Assembly (NCBI RefSeq): GCF_000507185.2
Contig: NZ_AYTM02000002.1
Span: forward strand, 1,821,501 to 1,885,500
DNA length: 64,000 nt
Direction: 5' to 3'
DNA from: Pseudomonas syringae KCTC 12500
GTDB taxonomy: Bacteria > Pseudomonadota > Gammaproteobacteria > Pseudomonadales > Pseudomonadaceae
Of the stretch, positions 17,641 through 26,747 are shown in pieces (position 1 is the first letter of the stretch; each line of letters begins with the position of its first letter). Below the pieces are notes generated by a model. The model worked only from the letters and a program-made list of their open reading frames with translations, was not told the DNA's origin and made no database searches. The translations under genes and the position numbers were made by a program.

Positions 17641-17810
17641 AGACTTGAAGGGGCCACCCAGAGGCGCAGGCTTGTTTCTATCGTAGGTTGTGAGCCTTAA
17701 GCATTCTTTATCGGCGCTTGGGTGAAAGGAGGAGGGGTGAAATCTCCTACGGGTCTGTACTGCGCGAACAGTCAGAAGCGAACTAAGTCCCTCCTCCTCC
17801 CTTCAAGTCT
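17641..17810 (-). ncRNA. Candidate bridge RNA of the IS110 element, copy 1
   Basis: On the transposase strand the ~170-nt segment is closed by a perfect stem, AGACTTGAAGGG (17799-17810) with CCCTTCAAGTCT (17641-17652). A 9-bp stem GGAGGAGGG/CCCTCCTCC (17789-17797 with 17728-17736) bounds a first loop. In it AGTTCGCTT (17776-17784) equals the left target half, and GTAGGAG (17744-17750) is the complement of the right half CTCCTAC. The second loop carries AGAATGCT (17700-17707), close to the IS end AGAAT-CT, and ACAAG (17671-17675), complement of the other end CT-TGT. This matches the target-loop and donor-loop plan of IS621-type bridge RNAs, including the CT core. Expression is inferred. Confidence 0.75.
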
Positions 17811-17819
17811 TACCATACA

Positions 17820-18535
17820 AGCGAACTTGTTCGCGAAGACGCTCGCTCAAGCGATGCATGTTCGGAAAGCTTAACGGCCCCTTCGCGGACAAGTCCGCTC
17901 CTACGCCCGTTGGGCAGAATCAAAAACGGCCTCCTGCCCGAGGGGTAGGAGCGAACTTGTTCGCGAAGACGGTCGTTCAGGCGATGCATGTTCGAAGGCT
18001 TGGCGGCCCCTTCGCGGACAAGTCCGCTCCCTACGCCCGTTGGGCAGAATCAAAAACGGCCTCCTGCCCGAGGGGTAGGAGCGAACGTGTTCGCGAAGAC
18101 GGTCGTTCAGGCGATGCATGTTCGGAAGGCTTGGCGGCCCCTTCGCGGACAAGTCCGCTCCTACGCCCGTTGGGCAGAATCAAAAACAGCCTTCTGCCTG
18201 AGGGGTAGGAGCGAACGTGTTCGCGAAGACGGTCGTTCAGGCGATGCATTTTCGGAAAGCTTGACGGCCCCTTCGCGGACAAGTCCGCTCCTACGCCCGT
18301 TGGGCAGAATCAAAACGGCCTCCTGCCCGAGGGGTAGGAGCGAACTTGTTCGCGAAGACGGTCTTTCAAGCGATGCATTGTCGGGAAGCTTAACGGCCCC
18401 TTCGCGGACAAGTCCGCTCCTACGCCCGTTGGGCAGAATCAAAAACAGCCTTCTGCCTGAGGGGTAGGAGCGAACTTGTTCGCGAAGACGGTCTTTCAAG
18501 CGATGCATTTTCGGAAAGCCTGGCGGCCCCTTTGC
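17820..18535. repeat. Tandem array of ~130-bp REP-containing repeats
   Basis: The palindrome GCGAAC(T/G)TGTTCGCG recurs at about 17821, 17951, 18081, 18211, 18340 and 18470, giving five full units and a partial sixth with a 129-130 bp period. Each unit also holds the opposing REP CTTCGCGGACAAGTCCGC and the sequence CCGTTGGGCAGAATCAAAA. Several long frames cross the array because the repeat has few stops; they are not genes. With the unit left of the IS, the array had seven units. Confidence 0.9.
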
Positions 18536-18632
18536 GTCCTCTATTTCGCAGCTTTGAGCAGCAGGCTCGCGATCAGGTCAGCTAATCCGCTAGCATGACG
18601 CTTCGCCTCGCACAGCTTTCCGGACGCCCCTC

Positions 18633-20921
18633 ATGCCTGCCGCACACGCCACTGACACTCAACGCCTCACGCTGGCCAACGGTCTGAATGTGGTGCTGTG
18701 TCACGAGCCACGGCTCAAGCGCTGTGCGGCCTCGTTGCGTGTGGCAGCGGGCAGTCACGACGCGCCTCGGGCTTGGCCTGGGCTGGCGCATTTTCTGGAG
18801 CATCTGTTTTTCCTCGGCACCGAACGCTTCCCGGCCGGGGATAACCTGATGACCTTCGTGCAGCTTCATGGCGGGCAGGTCAATGCCAGCACCCGCGAGC
18901 GCACCACTGACTTCTTCTTCGAACTGCCGCAAGCCGACTTCGCCCAAGGGCTGGAGCGCCTGTGCGACATGCTTGCCAAGCCGCGCATGGACATCGCAGA
19001 TCAATTGCGCGAACGCGAAGTGCTGCACGCCGAATTCATCGCCTGGCTCGGCGATAGCGCATCCCGCGATCAGGCGCGCCTGCTGACAGCGATCAACCCA
19101 CAGCATCCGTTGCGTGGCTTTCACGCCGGCAATCGCTACAGCCTGCCAGTGCCCAACCCGGCTTTTCAGCAAGCGTTGAAAGACTTTTATCGAGGCTTCT
19201 ATCAAGCCGGACAGATGACCCTGTGCCTGACTGGCCCGCTGCCAATGGCTGAATTACAGGCGCTGGCGACAAACCACGGCGCAGTTTTCGCCAGCGGGGT
19301 GAAGCTCAAACAGCGCCCGCCTCCAGCATTGATGGCCGGCGCTCGACAGGCTGGCGAGCGAAACCATCTGCTGTTTGCTGTTGAGGACTTGCCGGACAAG
19401 GCTGACGAAGCGGTGGCCTTCTTCTGTCACTGGCTCAATGCAGCGCAGCCTGGCGGATTGGTTGCCGAGCTGATCCGCAGGGGCCTTTGCACCTCGCTGC
19501 ACGCCGCACCGCTTTACCAGTTCGGCGGGCAGCTTTTGCTGGATATAGAGTTTACGGGCGACCCGGCGAACGCGACCGCTATCAGCAGCCTGCTTTTCAG
19601 CTGGCTCGGCTTTTTCAAGGCTCACTGGCCAACGCGAATCGAGGAATACCACCGTCTCGAACAACGCCGTCTGCAGATGTGCGGAGCACTGGCTCTGGCA
19701 AACCATCACTGTCGCGAAACGCCCGCGCAGTGGAGCGAGCAAGGCCAAAAAGCCTTAAGCGTATTACTGTCGAAACTCACCGCTGATGTGGAGAACCTCG
19801 ATCCAGAGCCGCTCACTTGGCGCCTGCCAGCGCCGAATCCGTTTCTTGACAGGGCAGCGGACGACCCCGCTGAAGCCGCGCTGTACCTGCGCTGGCAACT
19901 GCCGTCCCCGCAGCCCGCTTTTTGGCGGATACTCGATGCGGCGCTCAAACCACTGGCCGAAGACGCACGTCAGGCCGGGGTCACCCTGACCTTCACTGCG
20001 TACGGCCCTTATTGGCAGCTTCAATTGAACGGCTTGCGCGAACCGATGGTGGCGGTCCTGCAACAAAGCCTGCAGCGCTTGCAGCACCCCGATGCACACA
20101 CGCTGGAACACGACGAGCCGGTATTGATCCCGATTCGTCAGTTGCTCAAGCAGCTTGCCGATCACTACCTGCGCAGTGACCCGGAGGTGGCCATAAGCGA
20201 CCTGCCAGACGTATGGGCGGCTTCGCGCTGGATCAGTTTAACCAGCGGTTTCGACCCGGCCCGCCAGTCAATGCTGGACGCGGTGTTGAATGCGGCACCC
20301 GGCGTTCGGCAAACCTCCCCGCCCGATCTGCCGACCATTCGCGCTGGCAAGCACTGGGCGACGCAAGCATCGTCCTCCTCGGAAGACGCCGTGCTGGTGT
20401 TCTGCCCCGCGCCCACGACTTCCATCGAAGATGAAGCCGCCTGGCGTCTGCTCGCGCACCTGGCCCAAGCGCCGTTCTATCAGCGGCTGCGGGTCGAACT
20501 GCAATTGGGCTACGCGGTGTTCAGTGGCCTCAGGCAGATCGACGGACGGACCGGTTTGCTGTTCGGCGTGCAATCACCCACCAGCAGTGCCCAACAGCTG
20601 TTTGCGCACATCGAGGCCTTTATCGGCAAATTGCCGCAACTGATTCGCGATGCAGATTTGCCTGAACAGGCAAGCGCCCTTGCAGCGCAGTTCGAGCCGT
20701 CGAGCCTGCCGCAGCAACAGCGTGCCGACCTTCAGTGGCAGGCTCAACTTGCCGGGCACCGGGGTGACCATGCGCAGACCTTGCAGGGGGCTCTGTCAAA
20801 TCTGGATACACACTCGTTGCTGGCCTCTGCGGATCAGTTGATCAGCGCCAAAGGGGGCTGGCTGATCGTGGCCAATCGCCCTGCCAGCGCGGCCGTTCCG
20901 CAATCCTTACCTGAACAGTAA
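18633..20921 (+). CDS. pqqF: PqqF, M16 zinc metallopeptidase of PQQ biosynthesis
   Basis: 762 aa. It is thought to cut the cross-linked PqqA peptide to release the Glu-Tyr precursor of pyrroloquinoline quinone. The inverted zinc motif HFLEH (53-57) sits in PGLAHFLEHLFFLGTERFP, with the distal zinc glutamate in the LREREVLHAEF block (~126-135). It is a pitrilysin-like protein with four degenerate M16 units; only the first keeps the catalytic motif. It precedes pqqA on the same strand by ~135 nt. The start MPAAHATDTQRLTLANGL puts the family's typical 'L.NGL.v.l..' strand at the beginning. Confidence 0.9.
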   Translation: MPAAHATDTQRLTLANGLNVVLCHEPRLKRCAASLRVAAGSHDAPRAWPGLAHFLEHLFFLGTERFPAGDNLMTFVQLHGGQVNASTRERTTDFFFELPQADFAQGLERLCDMLAKPRMDIADQLREREVLHAEFIAWLGDSASRDQARLLTAINPQHPLRGFHAGNRYSLPVPNPAFQQALKDFYRGFYQAGQMTLCLTGPLPMAELQALATNHGAVFASGVKLKQRPPPALMAGARQAGERNHLLFAVEDLPDKADEAVAFFCHWLNAAQPGGLVAELIRRGLCTSLHAAPLYQFGGQLLLDIEFTGDPANATAISSLLFSWLGFFKAHWPTRIEEYHRLEQRRLQMCGALALANHHCRETPAQWSEQGQKALSVLLSKLTADVENLDPEPLTWRLPAPNPFLDRAADDPAEAALYLRWQLPSPQPAFWRILDAALKPLAEDARQAGVTLTFTAYGPYWQLQLNGLREPMVAVLQQSLQRLQHPDAHTLEHDEPVLIPIRQLLKQLADHYLRSDPEVAISDLPDVWAASRWISLTSGFDPARQSMLDAVLNAAPGVRQTSPPDLPTIRAGKHWATQASSSSEDAVLVFCPAPTTSIEDEAAWRLLAHLAQAPFYQRLRVELQLGYAVFSGLRQIDGRTGLLFGVQSPTSSAQQLFAHIEAFIGKLPQLIRDADLPEQASALAAQFEPSSLPQQQRADLQWQAQLAGHRGDHAQTLQGALSNLDTHSLLASADQLISAKGGWLIVANRPASAAVPQSLPEQ

Positions 20922-21056
20922 CGGTCTTTTCTGCAGATTCCGAACCTGTCCAATTGTGAAATTGAGTAACATAGCTCCCTAAGCATCTGAACGTATGCCT
21001 CCAGCGATGCACTAAGATGTAGTCACCCAACGCTGCACTTATCCGAGGAGATTTTT

Positions 21057-21131
21057 ATGTCGTGGACTAAACCTGCTTACACTGATCTGCGTATCGGTTT
21101 TGAAGTCACCATGTACTTCGCAAGCCGTTGA
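21057..21131 (+). CDS. pqqA: PqqA, PQQ precursor peptide
   Basis: 24 aa, too short for ordinary gene calling. The peptide begins [11 protein letters not shown] and contains [11 protein letters not shown], with Glu16 and Tyr20, the two residues joined by PqqE and converted into PQQ. A strong GAGGAG lies 7-12 nt before the ATG. A hairpin with a T-tract follows 15 nt after the stop and separates pqqA from pqqB, which would allow excess PqqA over the enzymes. Confidence 0.97.
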
Positions 21132-21146
21132 TTTCAGTGCGCTGTG

Positions 21147-21173
21147 AAGCCTCGGTTCGCCGGGGCTTTTTTT
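21147..21173 (+). terminator. Terminator/attenuator between pqqA and pqqB
   Basis: AAGCCTCGG-TTCG-CCGGGGCTT forms an 8-9 bp stem with one G-T pair and a UUCG tetraloop, followed by seven T. It lies inside the pqq operon, so it probably reduces transcription into pqqBCDE. Confidence 0.85.
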
Positions 21174-21219
21174 ATGGTTATGGCTGTTTTTTATTTCAGA
21201 GCGTGTCCCGGGAGCTGTC

Positions 21220-22131
21220 ATGTACATCCAGATTCTAGGTTCTGCTGCTGGCGGTGGATTCCCCCAGTGGAACTGCAACTGCGTCAATTGCGCAGGTTTT
21301 CGCGACGGCAGCCTGCGTGCCCATGCGCGGACCCAGTCGTCCATTGCGCTGTCCGACGACGGTATCAACTGGGTGCTGTGCAACGCTTCACCAGATATTC
21401 GCGCGCAATTGCAGGGCTTTGCGCCGATGCAGCCCGGGCGCGCATTGCGCGATACCGGCATCAGCGCGATCGTGTTGATGGACAGCCAGATCGACCACAC
21501 CACCGGCCTGCTCAGCCTGCGTGAAGGCTGCCCGCATCAGGTGTGGTGTACCGACATGGTTCATGAGGACCTGAGCACCGGCTTCCCGCTGTTCGAAATG
21601 CTCAAGCACTGGAACGGCGGCCTGACCTGGAACCGCATCGAGTTGCAGGGCAGCTTCGTGATTCCGGCCTGCCCGAACCTGCGCTTTACGCCCTTCCCGC
21701 TGCGCAGCGCCGCCCCGCCCTACTCGCCACACCGTTTCGACCCGCACCCGGGCGACAACATCGGCCTGCTGGTCGAAGACACCCGCACTGGCGGCAAGCT
21801 GTTCTATGCCCCAGGCCTGGGCAAGGTCGATGAAGCACTGGCCGAGAAGATGCGTGACGCCGACTGCCTGCTGGTCGACGGCACCATGTGGGACGACGAC
21901 GAAATGCAACGCCGTGGCGTGGGCACGCGTACCGGCCGGGAGATGGGCCATCTGGCACAGAACGGCCCCGGCGGCATGCTGGAAGTCCTCGAAGGCTTCC
22001 CCGAGCAGCGCAAGGTGCTTATCCACATCAATAACACCAACCCGATTCTCGACGAAGACTCCCCGGAACGTGCGGAGCTGGTTCGTCGCAACGTCGAAGT
22101 GGCCTTCGATGGCATGAGCATCGAGCTTTAG
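21220..22131 (+). CDS. pqqB: PqqB, metallo-beta-lactamase-fold hydroxylase
   Basis: 303 aa. PqqB is an iron-dependent hydroxylase acting on the Glu-Tyr intermediate. It has the modified metallo-beta-lactamase pattern [15 protein letters not shown] in place of the usual HxHxDH, and begins with the very conserved [21 protein letters not shown]. The CxCxNC cysteine cluster that binds zinc is present (CNCVNC). The start lies ~47 nt after the pqqA terminator. Nine nt separate it from pqqC. Confidence 0.95.
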   Translation: MYIQILGSAAGGGFPQWNCNCVNCAGFRDGSLRAHARTQSSIALSDDGINWVLCNASPDIRAQLQGFAPMQPGRALRDTGISAIVLMDSQIDHTTGLLSLREGCPHQVWCTDMVHEDLSTGFPLFEMLKHWNGGLTWNRIELQGSFVIPACPNLRFTPFPLRSAAPPYSPHRFDPHPGDNIGLLVEDTRTGGKLFYAPGLGKVDEALAEKMRDADCLLVDGTMWDDDEMQRRGVGTRTGREMGHLAQNGPGGMLEVLEGFPEQRKVLIHINNTNPILDEDSPERAELVRRNVEVAFDGMSIEL

Positions 22132-22139
22132 GAGCTGAC

Positions 22140-22895
22140 ATGAGCGACGCGACTGCGCTGTCCCCCGCCGAATTCGAACAGGCCTTGCGCGCCAAGGGTA
22201 CCTATTACCACATCTATCACCCGTTCCATGTGGCGATGTACGAGGGCCGAGCGACCCGCGAGCAGATTCAGGGCTGGGTCGCCAACCGTTTCTACTATCA
22301 AGTGAACATTCCACTCAAGGACGCGGCGATTCTGGCCAACTGCCCGGATCGCGAGATCCGTCGCGAGTGGATTCAGCGCCTGCTCGATCATGACGGTGCG
22401 CCCGGCGAAGACGGCGGCATCGAAGCCTGGCTGCGCCTGGGCCAGGCCGTGGGACTGGACCCGGACCAGCTGCGCTCGCAGGAACTGGTGCTGCCAGGCG
22501 TGCGGTTTGCCGTCGACGCCTACGTGAACTTCGCCCGCCGCGCCAATTGGCAGGAAGCCGCCAGCAGCTCGCTGACCGAACTGTTCGCACCGCAGATCCA
22601 CCAGTCGCGTCTGGACAGCTGGCCGCAGCACTACCCGTGGATCGATCCGGTCGGCTACGAATATTTCCGCACTCGCCTGGGTCAGGCCCGACGCGATGTA
22701 GAGCACGGCCTCGCCATCACGTTACAGCACTACACTACGTACGAAGGTCAGCAGCGTATGCTGGAAATCCTGCAGTTCAAACTCGATATCCTGTGGAGCA
22801 TGCTCGATGCGATGTCCATGGCCTATGAGCTGAACCGCCCGCCGTATCACAGCGTCACAGACCAAAGGGTCTGGCATAAGGGGATTACGCTATGA
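22140..22895 (+). CDS. pqqC: PqqC, pyrroloquinoline-quinone synthase
   Basis: 251 aa. It catalyses the last step, ring closure and eight-electron oxidation of AHQQ to PQQ, without a metal or cofactor. The sequence contains the family blocks [35 protein letters not shown] and [17 protein letters not shown], which supply the active-site His, Tyr and Arg residues. It is all-helical and of usual length. An AGGAG precedes the ATG, and its stop overlaps the pqqD start by 4 nt. Confidence 0.96.
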   Translation: MSDATALSPAEFEQALRAKGTYYHIYHPFHVAMYEGRATREQIQGWVANRFYYQVNIPLKDAAILANCPDREIRREWIQRLLDHDGAPGEDGGIEAWLRLGQAVGLDPDQLRSQELVLPGVRFAVDAYVNFARRANWQEAASSSLTELFAPQIHQSRLDSWPQHYPWIDPVGYEYFRTRLGQARRDVEHGLAITLQHYTTYEGQQRMLEILQFKLDILWSMLDAMSMAYELNRPPYHSVTDQRVWHKGITL

Positions 22896-23176
22896 AGCAC
22901 GATCCGCAGTTCCGAGCGTTGACACCCAAATGGCATCAGGGCTATCGCTTCCAGTACGAGCCTGCGCAAAAGGCTCATGTGGTGCTTTACCCTGAGGGCA
23001 TGATCAAACTCAATGACAGCGCGGCCCTGATTGGCGGGTTGATCGATGGCAAGCGCAGCATCGCCGCCATCATTCACGAGCTTCATCAGCAGTTCCCCAA
23101 TGTTCCCGAACTGGGCATGGACGTCGACGAGTTCATGGAAGGCGCCAAAAAGAAAAACTGGATCGATCTTGTCTGA
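22892..23176 (+). CDS. pqqD: PqqD, peptide chaperone (RRE) of PQQ biosynthesis
   Basis: 94 aa. PqqD is the founding RiPP recognition element: it binds the PqqA leader and presents it to PqqE. The sequence has the usual [13 protein letters not shown] start, the beta-strand [17 protein letters not shown] and the helical C-terminus [25 protein letters not shown]. The ATG overlaps the pqqC stop (ATGA), and the 3' end overlaps the pqqE start by 8 nt, so the three genes are translationally coupled. Confidence 0.95.
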   Translation: MKHDPQFRALTPKWHQGYRFQYEPAQKAHVVLYPEGMIKLNDSAALIGGLIDGKRSIAAIIHELHQQFPNVPELGMDVDEFMEGAKKKNWIDLV

Positions 23177-24338
23177 CATAGCACCCGTCACTAACACCCC
23201 GTACATACCGCCCACTCCCGAGGTCGGCCTGCCACTGTGGCTGCTCGCCGAGCTGACCTATCGCTGCCCGCTGCAGTGCCCGTATTGCTCAAACCCCCTG
23301 GATTTTGCCAAACAGGGCCAGGAGCTGAGCACCGAGCAGTGGTTCAAGGTCATGCAGGAAGCGCGGGAAATGGGTGCGGCGCAGATCGGCTTTTCCGGCG
23401 GCGAGCCGCTGGTACGCCAGGACCTCGCCGAACTGATCGCCGAGGCGCGGCGTCTGGGCTTCTACACCAACCTGATCACCTCGGGCATCGGCCTTACCGA
23501 AGAGAAGATCATCGCCTTCAAGGAAGCAGGCCTGGACCACATCCAGATCAGCTTTCAGGCCAGCGACGAGCAGGTCAACAACATGCTCGCCGGCTCGAAA
23601 AAAGCCTTCGCGCAGAAGCTGGAGATGGCCAAGGCGGTTAAAAAGCACGGCTACCCGATGGTGCTGAACTTCGTCACCCACCGGCACAACATTGATCGCA
23701 TCGACAAGATCATCGAGCTGTGTCTCGCGCTGGAAGCGGACTTCGTCGAACTGGCGACCTGTCAGTTCTATGGCTGGGCGCACCTGAATCGCCTCGGCCT
23801 GCTGCCGACCAAAGATCAACTGGTCCGCGCCGAAGCCGTCACCAACGAATACCGCGTCCGGCTAGAGGCAGAGAATCATCCATGCAAACTGATTTTCGTC
23901 ACTCCTGATTATTACGAAGAGCGTCCCAAAGCCTGTATGAACGGCTGGGGCAATATCTTCCTGACCGTGACACCGGATGGCACGGCGCTGCCCTGCCACG
24001 GGGCGCGGCAGATGCCGATCCAGTTCCCCAATGTGCGCGATCACAGCATGCAGCACATCTGGTATGACTCGTTCGGCTTCAATCGCTTTCGCGGTTACGA
24101 CTGGATGCCCGAGCCGTGCCGTTCGTGTGACGAGAAGGAAAAGGACTTCGGCGGCTGTCGCTGCCAGGCCTTCATGCTGACCGGCGACGCCGCCAATGCC
24201 GACCCGGTGTGCAGCAAATCCTATCACCACGGGATCATCACTCAGGCTCGTGACGAGTCCGAAACCGCTACTCAAACCATTGAAGAGCTGGCCTTTCGCA
24301 ATGACCGAAACTCACGACTCATCGCAAAATCCTCCTGA
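23169..24338 (+). CDS. pqqE: PqqE, radical SAM enzyme cross-linking PqqA Glu and Tyr
   Basis: 389 aa. The radical SAM cluster motif is C33-x3-C37-x2-C40 ([10 protein letters not shown]). The C-terminal SPASM region carries further cysteines ([24 protein letters not shown]). It forms the carbon-carbon bond between PqqA Glu16 and Tyr20. The frame is open upstream, but the homologues begin at SDIAP, so the start is the TTG at 23169-23171, inside the end of pqqD; a more upstream start would only add out-of-frame pqqD sequence. The 3' end overlaps the S9 peptidase gene by 38 nt. Confidence 0.93.
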   Translation: MSDIAPVTNTPYIPPTPEVGLPLWLLAELTYRCPLQCPYCSNPLDFAKQGQELSTEQWFKVMQEAREMGAAQIGFSGGEPLVRQDLAELIAEARRLGFYTNLITSGIGLTEEKIIAFKEAGLDHIQISFQASDEQVNNMLAGSKKAFAQKLEMAKAVKKHGYPMVLNFVTHRHNIDRIDKIIELCLALEADFVELATCQFYGWAHLNRLGLLPTKDQLVRAEAVTNEYRVRLEAENHPCKLIFVTPDYYEERPKACMNGWGNIFLTVTPDGTALPCHGARQMPIQFPNVRDHSMQHIWYDSFGFNRFRGYDWMPEPCRSCDEKEKDFGGCRCQAFMLTGDAANADPVCSKSYHHGIITQARDESETATQTIEELAFRNDRNSRLIAKSS

Positions 24339-26127
24339 ACGCCTGAGCGCCGCCCAAGCGGTCGCGGCAGGCGTTGACTTCGCCGAACTGGATGTCAGCT
24401 CGGCGGGCCTGTTCTGGAACGAATACCGCCCCGAAGACGGCGCCAGCCGCATCTGGCACTGGTACGCCAACAGCAAGCGCTGCCTGACGCCACAAGGCTT
24501 CAGCGTACGCAGCCGGGTGTATGAGTATGGCGGTGGTTCGTTCTGCCTCGCCGACGACGCCGTCGTGTTCGTCAATGAGCGCGACCAGCAACTGTATCGA
24601 CAGGCACTGGACGCCAGCGAGCCGGTGGCGCTGACCGAGGGCGACAAGCGCTACGGCGGCGTGTTCTTCAGCGGCGGCCAGATTCTGGCCGTTGAAGAGG
24701 ACCGCAACACGCATCGACTGGTGGCTATCGGGCTGGCTGACGGCAAGCGCCAGTTGCTGGCCGAAGGCGCTGATTTCTACTCATCGCCGATTGTCAGTGC
24801 CGACGGCGGACGCTTGGCCTGGATCGAATGGCAGCGCCCGCATCAGCCGTGGACCAGCACTCGCTTGATGTGTGCGACGAAACAGGACAACGGCAGTTGG
24901 GCCACTGCGCAGTGCATCGCAGGTGACGGTGCGCAAGAGTCTCTGCAACAACCGCGCTTCGATGCCCATGGGCGTCTGTATTGCCTGACTGATCGTGCAG
25001 GTTACTGGCAGCCGTGGGGCGAATCGCCTTCCGGGTTTGCGCCACTTCCCGCCCGTCCGGCGGATCATGCGTCAGCGCCTTGGCAAATGGGCAGCTGCAC
25101 CTGGCTGCCGATCAACGATGGTTACCTGGCGAGCTGGTTTGCAGACGGTTCAAGTGTTCTGGGGCTGTGCCAGGCCGACGGCAGCGTCGAGGATTTCAGC
25201 GCAGGCTACAGTCGCTTTCGCAGCCTCGCCATTGATGAAGAGTTCGTCTATTGCATTGCGGCCTCGGCCATACGCACCTCTGCGGTACTGGCCATTTCTC
25301 GCCACGACGCCAGTGTTCACGTACTTGCCGGAGGCGGGTCGCCGCTGCCGGCCGACCAGATCAGCCGTCCTCAGACGTTGCGTTACCCCAGTGGCGGGGC
25401 CGAGGCTTATGGCTACTTCTATCCGGCCATGACCGGCGCAGAAAAACCGCCGCTGGTGGTGTTCATCCATGGTGGCCCGACATCTGCCTGCTACCCGGTG
25501 CTGGACCCGCGCATTCAGTACTGGACACACCGAGGCTTCGCCGTCGCAGACCTCAATTATCGCGGCAGCAGCGGCTACGGTCGCGTGTACCGGCAAGGCC
25601 TGCACCTCACCTGGGGCGTGGCGGATGTCGAAGACGCCTGTGCAGTCGTGAAACATCTGGCCGAGCGCGGCCTGATTGACGAACGACAGGCTTTTATTCG
25701 CGGCGGCAGTGCAGGTGGCTACACCACGCTCTGCGCGCTGGCCTTCCACGACGTATTCCGCGCAGGTGCCAGTCTGTACGGGGTCAGCGACCCGGTGGCA
25801 CTGGCCAGGGCGACCCATAAGTTCGAGGGTGATTATCTGGACTGGTTGATCGGCGATCCCGACAAGGACATAGAGCGCTATCAGGCTCGTACGCCCCTGC
25901 TGCACGCCGACAGCATCAGCGTGCCGGTCATTTTCTTTCAGGGCGAACTGGATGCCGTGGTGGTTCCGGAACAGACCCGGTCCATGCTCAAGGCCTTGCA
26001 GGACAACGGTATCAAGACCGAAGCGCACTTCTATGCGGACGAGCATCATGGGTTCCGCAAGGCAAATAACCTGGCAGATGCGCTGGAGAAGGAATGGCGT
26101 TTCTATAGGGATGTGCTGGATGCCTGA
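24301..26127 (+). CDS. S9-family prolyl oligopeptidase-type peptidase
   Basis: 608 aa. An N-terminal beta-propeller (~20-350) is followed by an alpha/beta-hydrolase domain. The nucleophile elbow GGSAGGY holds the catalytic serine; the late motif ADEHHGF holds the histidine, and [10 protein letters not shown] the aspartate. It is a cytosolic serine peptidase of the dipeptidyl-aminopeptidase / acylaminoacyl-peptidase type. The start ATG at 24301 lies within pqqE, so it belongs to the pqq operon. In other Pseudomonas a peptidase gene at this place is called pqqM; a role in trimming PqqA is plausible but not shown here. A perfect hairpin ends the operon. Confidence 0.85.
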   Translation: MTETHDSSQNPPERLSAAQAVAAGVDFAELDVSSAGLFWNEYRPEDGASRIWHWYANSKRCLTPQGFSVRSRVYEYGGGSFCLADDAVVFVNERDQQLYRQALDASEPVALTEGDKRYGGVFFSGGQILAVEEDRNTHRLVAIGLADGKRQLLAEGADFYSSPIVSADGGRLAWIEWQRPHQPWTSTRLMCATKQDNGSWATAQCIAGDGAQESLQQPRFDAHGRLYCLTDRAGYWQPWGESPSGFAPLPARPADHASAPWQMGSCTWLPINDGYLASWFADGSSVLGLCQADGSVEDFSAGYSRFRSLAIDEEFVYCIAASAIRTSAVLAISRHDASVHVLAGGGSPLPADQISRPQTLRYPSGGAEAYGYFYPAMTGAEKPPLVVFIHGGPTSACYPVLDPRIQYWTHRGFAVADLNYRGSSGYGRVYRQGLHLTWGVADVEDACAVVKHLAERGLIDERQAFIRGGSAGGYTTLCALAFHDVFRAGASLYGVSDPVALARATHKFEGDYLDWLIGDPDKDIERYQARTPLLHADSISVPVIFFQGELDAVVVPEQTRSMLKALQDNGIKTEAHFYADEHHGFRKANNLADALEKEWRFYRDVLDA

Positions 26128-26137
26128 TCAGGCCGTG

Positions 26138-26165
26138 TGATCGTTCCCGCATCAGGGAACGATCA
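26138..26165. terminator. Hairpin at the end of the pqq operon
   Basis: TGATCGTTCCC (26138-26148) pairs perfectly with GGGAACGATCA (26155-26165) over a 6-nt loop. It lies between the converging S9 peptidase and yqaE genes and could terminate both, although T-tracts are poor. Confidence 0.6.
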
Positions 26166-26182
26166 GCGAGTGCGACGAGGTA

Positions 26183-26344
26183 TTACTTACGCGAAACGAT
26201 GATGTAGATCGCGTGGATGATGCCCGGGATATAACCCAGCAGGGTCAGCAGGATATTCAGCCAAAAAGCGCCAGCAAAGCCTACTTGCATGAACACGCCT
26301 ACCGGAGGCAGCAGAATGGCGAAAATGATACGAATGATGTCCAT
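26183..26344 (-). CDS. YqaE/Pmp3-family small membrane peptide
   Basis: 53 aa, too short for ordinary calling. It begins MDIIRIIFAILLPPVGVF and contains FWLNILLTLLGYIPGIIHAIY, the two-helix signature of the UPF0057/Pmp3 family. These peptides sit in the inner membrane and are linked to salt, cold or membrane-potential stress. CAGGAGCT precedes the ATG at a good distance. It is transcribed alone and converges with the pqq operon. Confidence 0.93.
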   Translation of the reverse strand: MDIIRIIFAILLPPVGVFMQVGFAGAFWLNILLTLLGYIPGIIHAIYIIVSRK

Positions 26345-26747
26345 GAAAAGCTCCTGATTGATTGGCTCTGATTGGCCATACAGCTAATCGACCCTGGCCG
26401 GCGGTGAGGGTTCAACCGGCTCTGGCACCGCGCCATTATTCTTTAGCGGGAGGGGCTCAGGACAAGCGTTGCAATGCGGACACAGCAGCGTGTGCTGCGA
26501 GCGGAAAGAAAACAGAATCGTCAAAACGCAAACAAAGAAAACCCCGCCGAAGCGGGGCTTTCCAGACTGTTTCCCTGATTTCCCTTTCACCCCGCCATCC
26601 TGGCAGGCTTCCCTACGTGTCCCTGTTATGTCTTGTTGCGCTTCCTGCGCTACGTCCATGAGCAAAGATTAACTTTGGATCCCTTTCTTGGGAAGAGGCC
26701 AATTGGCGTCACGTAGTGTAAGCAAATGCTTACAAGACTTTTCCGGG
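26345..26747. other. Intergenic region between yqaE and an acyl-CoA dehydrogenase
   Basis: About 400 nt. Three overlapping short frames cross it, but all run through the terminator hairpin at 26540-26560 and none has a family resemblance. It holds the yqaE promoter and the dehydrogenase terminator. Confidence 0.4.
26536..26559 (-). terminator. Terminator of the acyl-CoA dehydrogenase gene
   Basis: CCCCGC-TTCG-GCGGGG on the minus strand is followed by TTTTCTTTG. It lies ~190 nt after the dehydrogenase stop. On the plus strand it is followed by CTTTCC and may work weakly in both directions. Confidence 0.75.

Larger units (their letters stand above)
16644..17819 (-). mobile_element. IS110-family insertion sequence, copy 1
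   Basis: Element boundaries follow from comparing both copies: identity begins at ATTCTATGG (16644) and ends at CCATACA (17819), flanked on both sides by the dinucleotide AG (CT on the transposase strand). It contains one transposase gene with a short 3' end (~23 nt) and a long 5' non-coding end (~205 nt), as in the IS110 subgroup. Short subterminal TATGG/CCATA ends are the only inverted repeats. It is inserted in the REP motif GTAGGAG|CGAACTTGTTCGCG. It differs from copy 2 at only about three positions that I noticed. Confidence 0.9.

Noticed and set aside
17858..18508. Several frames of 80-160 codons on both strands within the repeat array
   Set aside because: They are by-products of a tandem repeat with few stop codons; products are periodic and have no ribosome binding sites.
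16512..18535. CRISPR array
   Set aside because: Units are ~130 bp and nearly identical throughout, with no variable spacers and no cas genes.
26469..26672. A 67-codon frame with several cysteines
   Set aside because: It passes through the terminator of the neighbouring gene and lacks a ribosome binding site.
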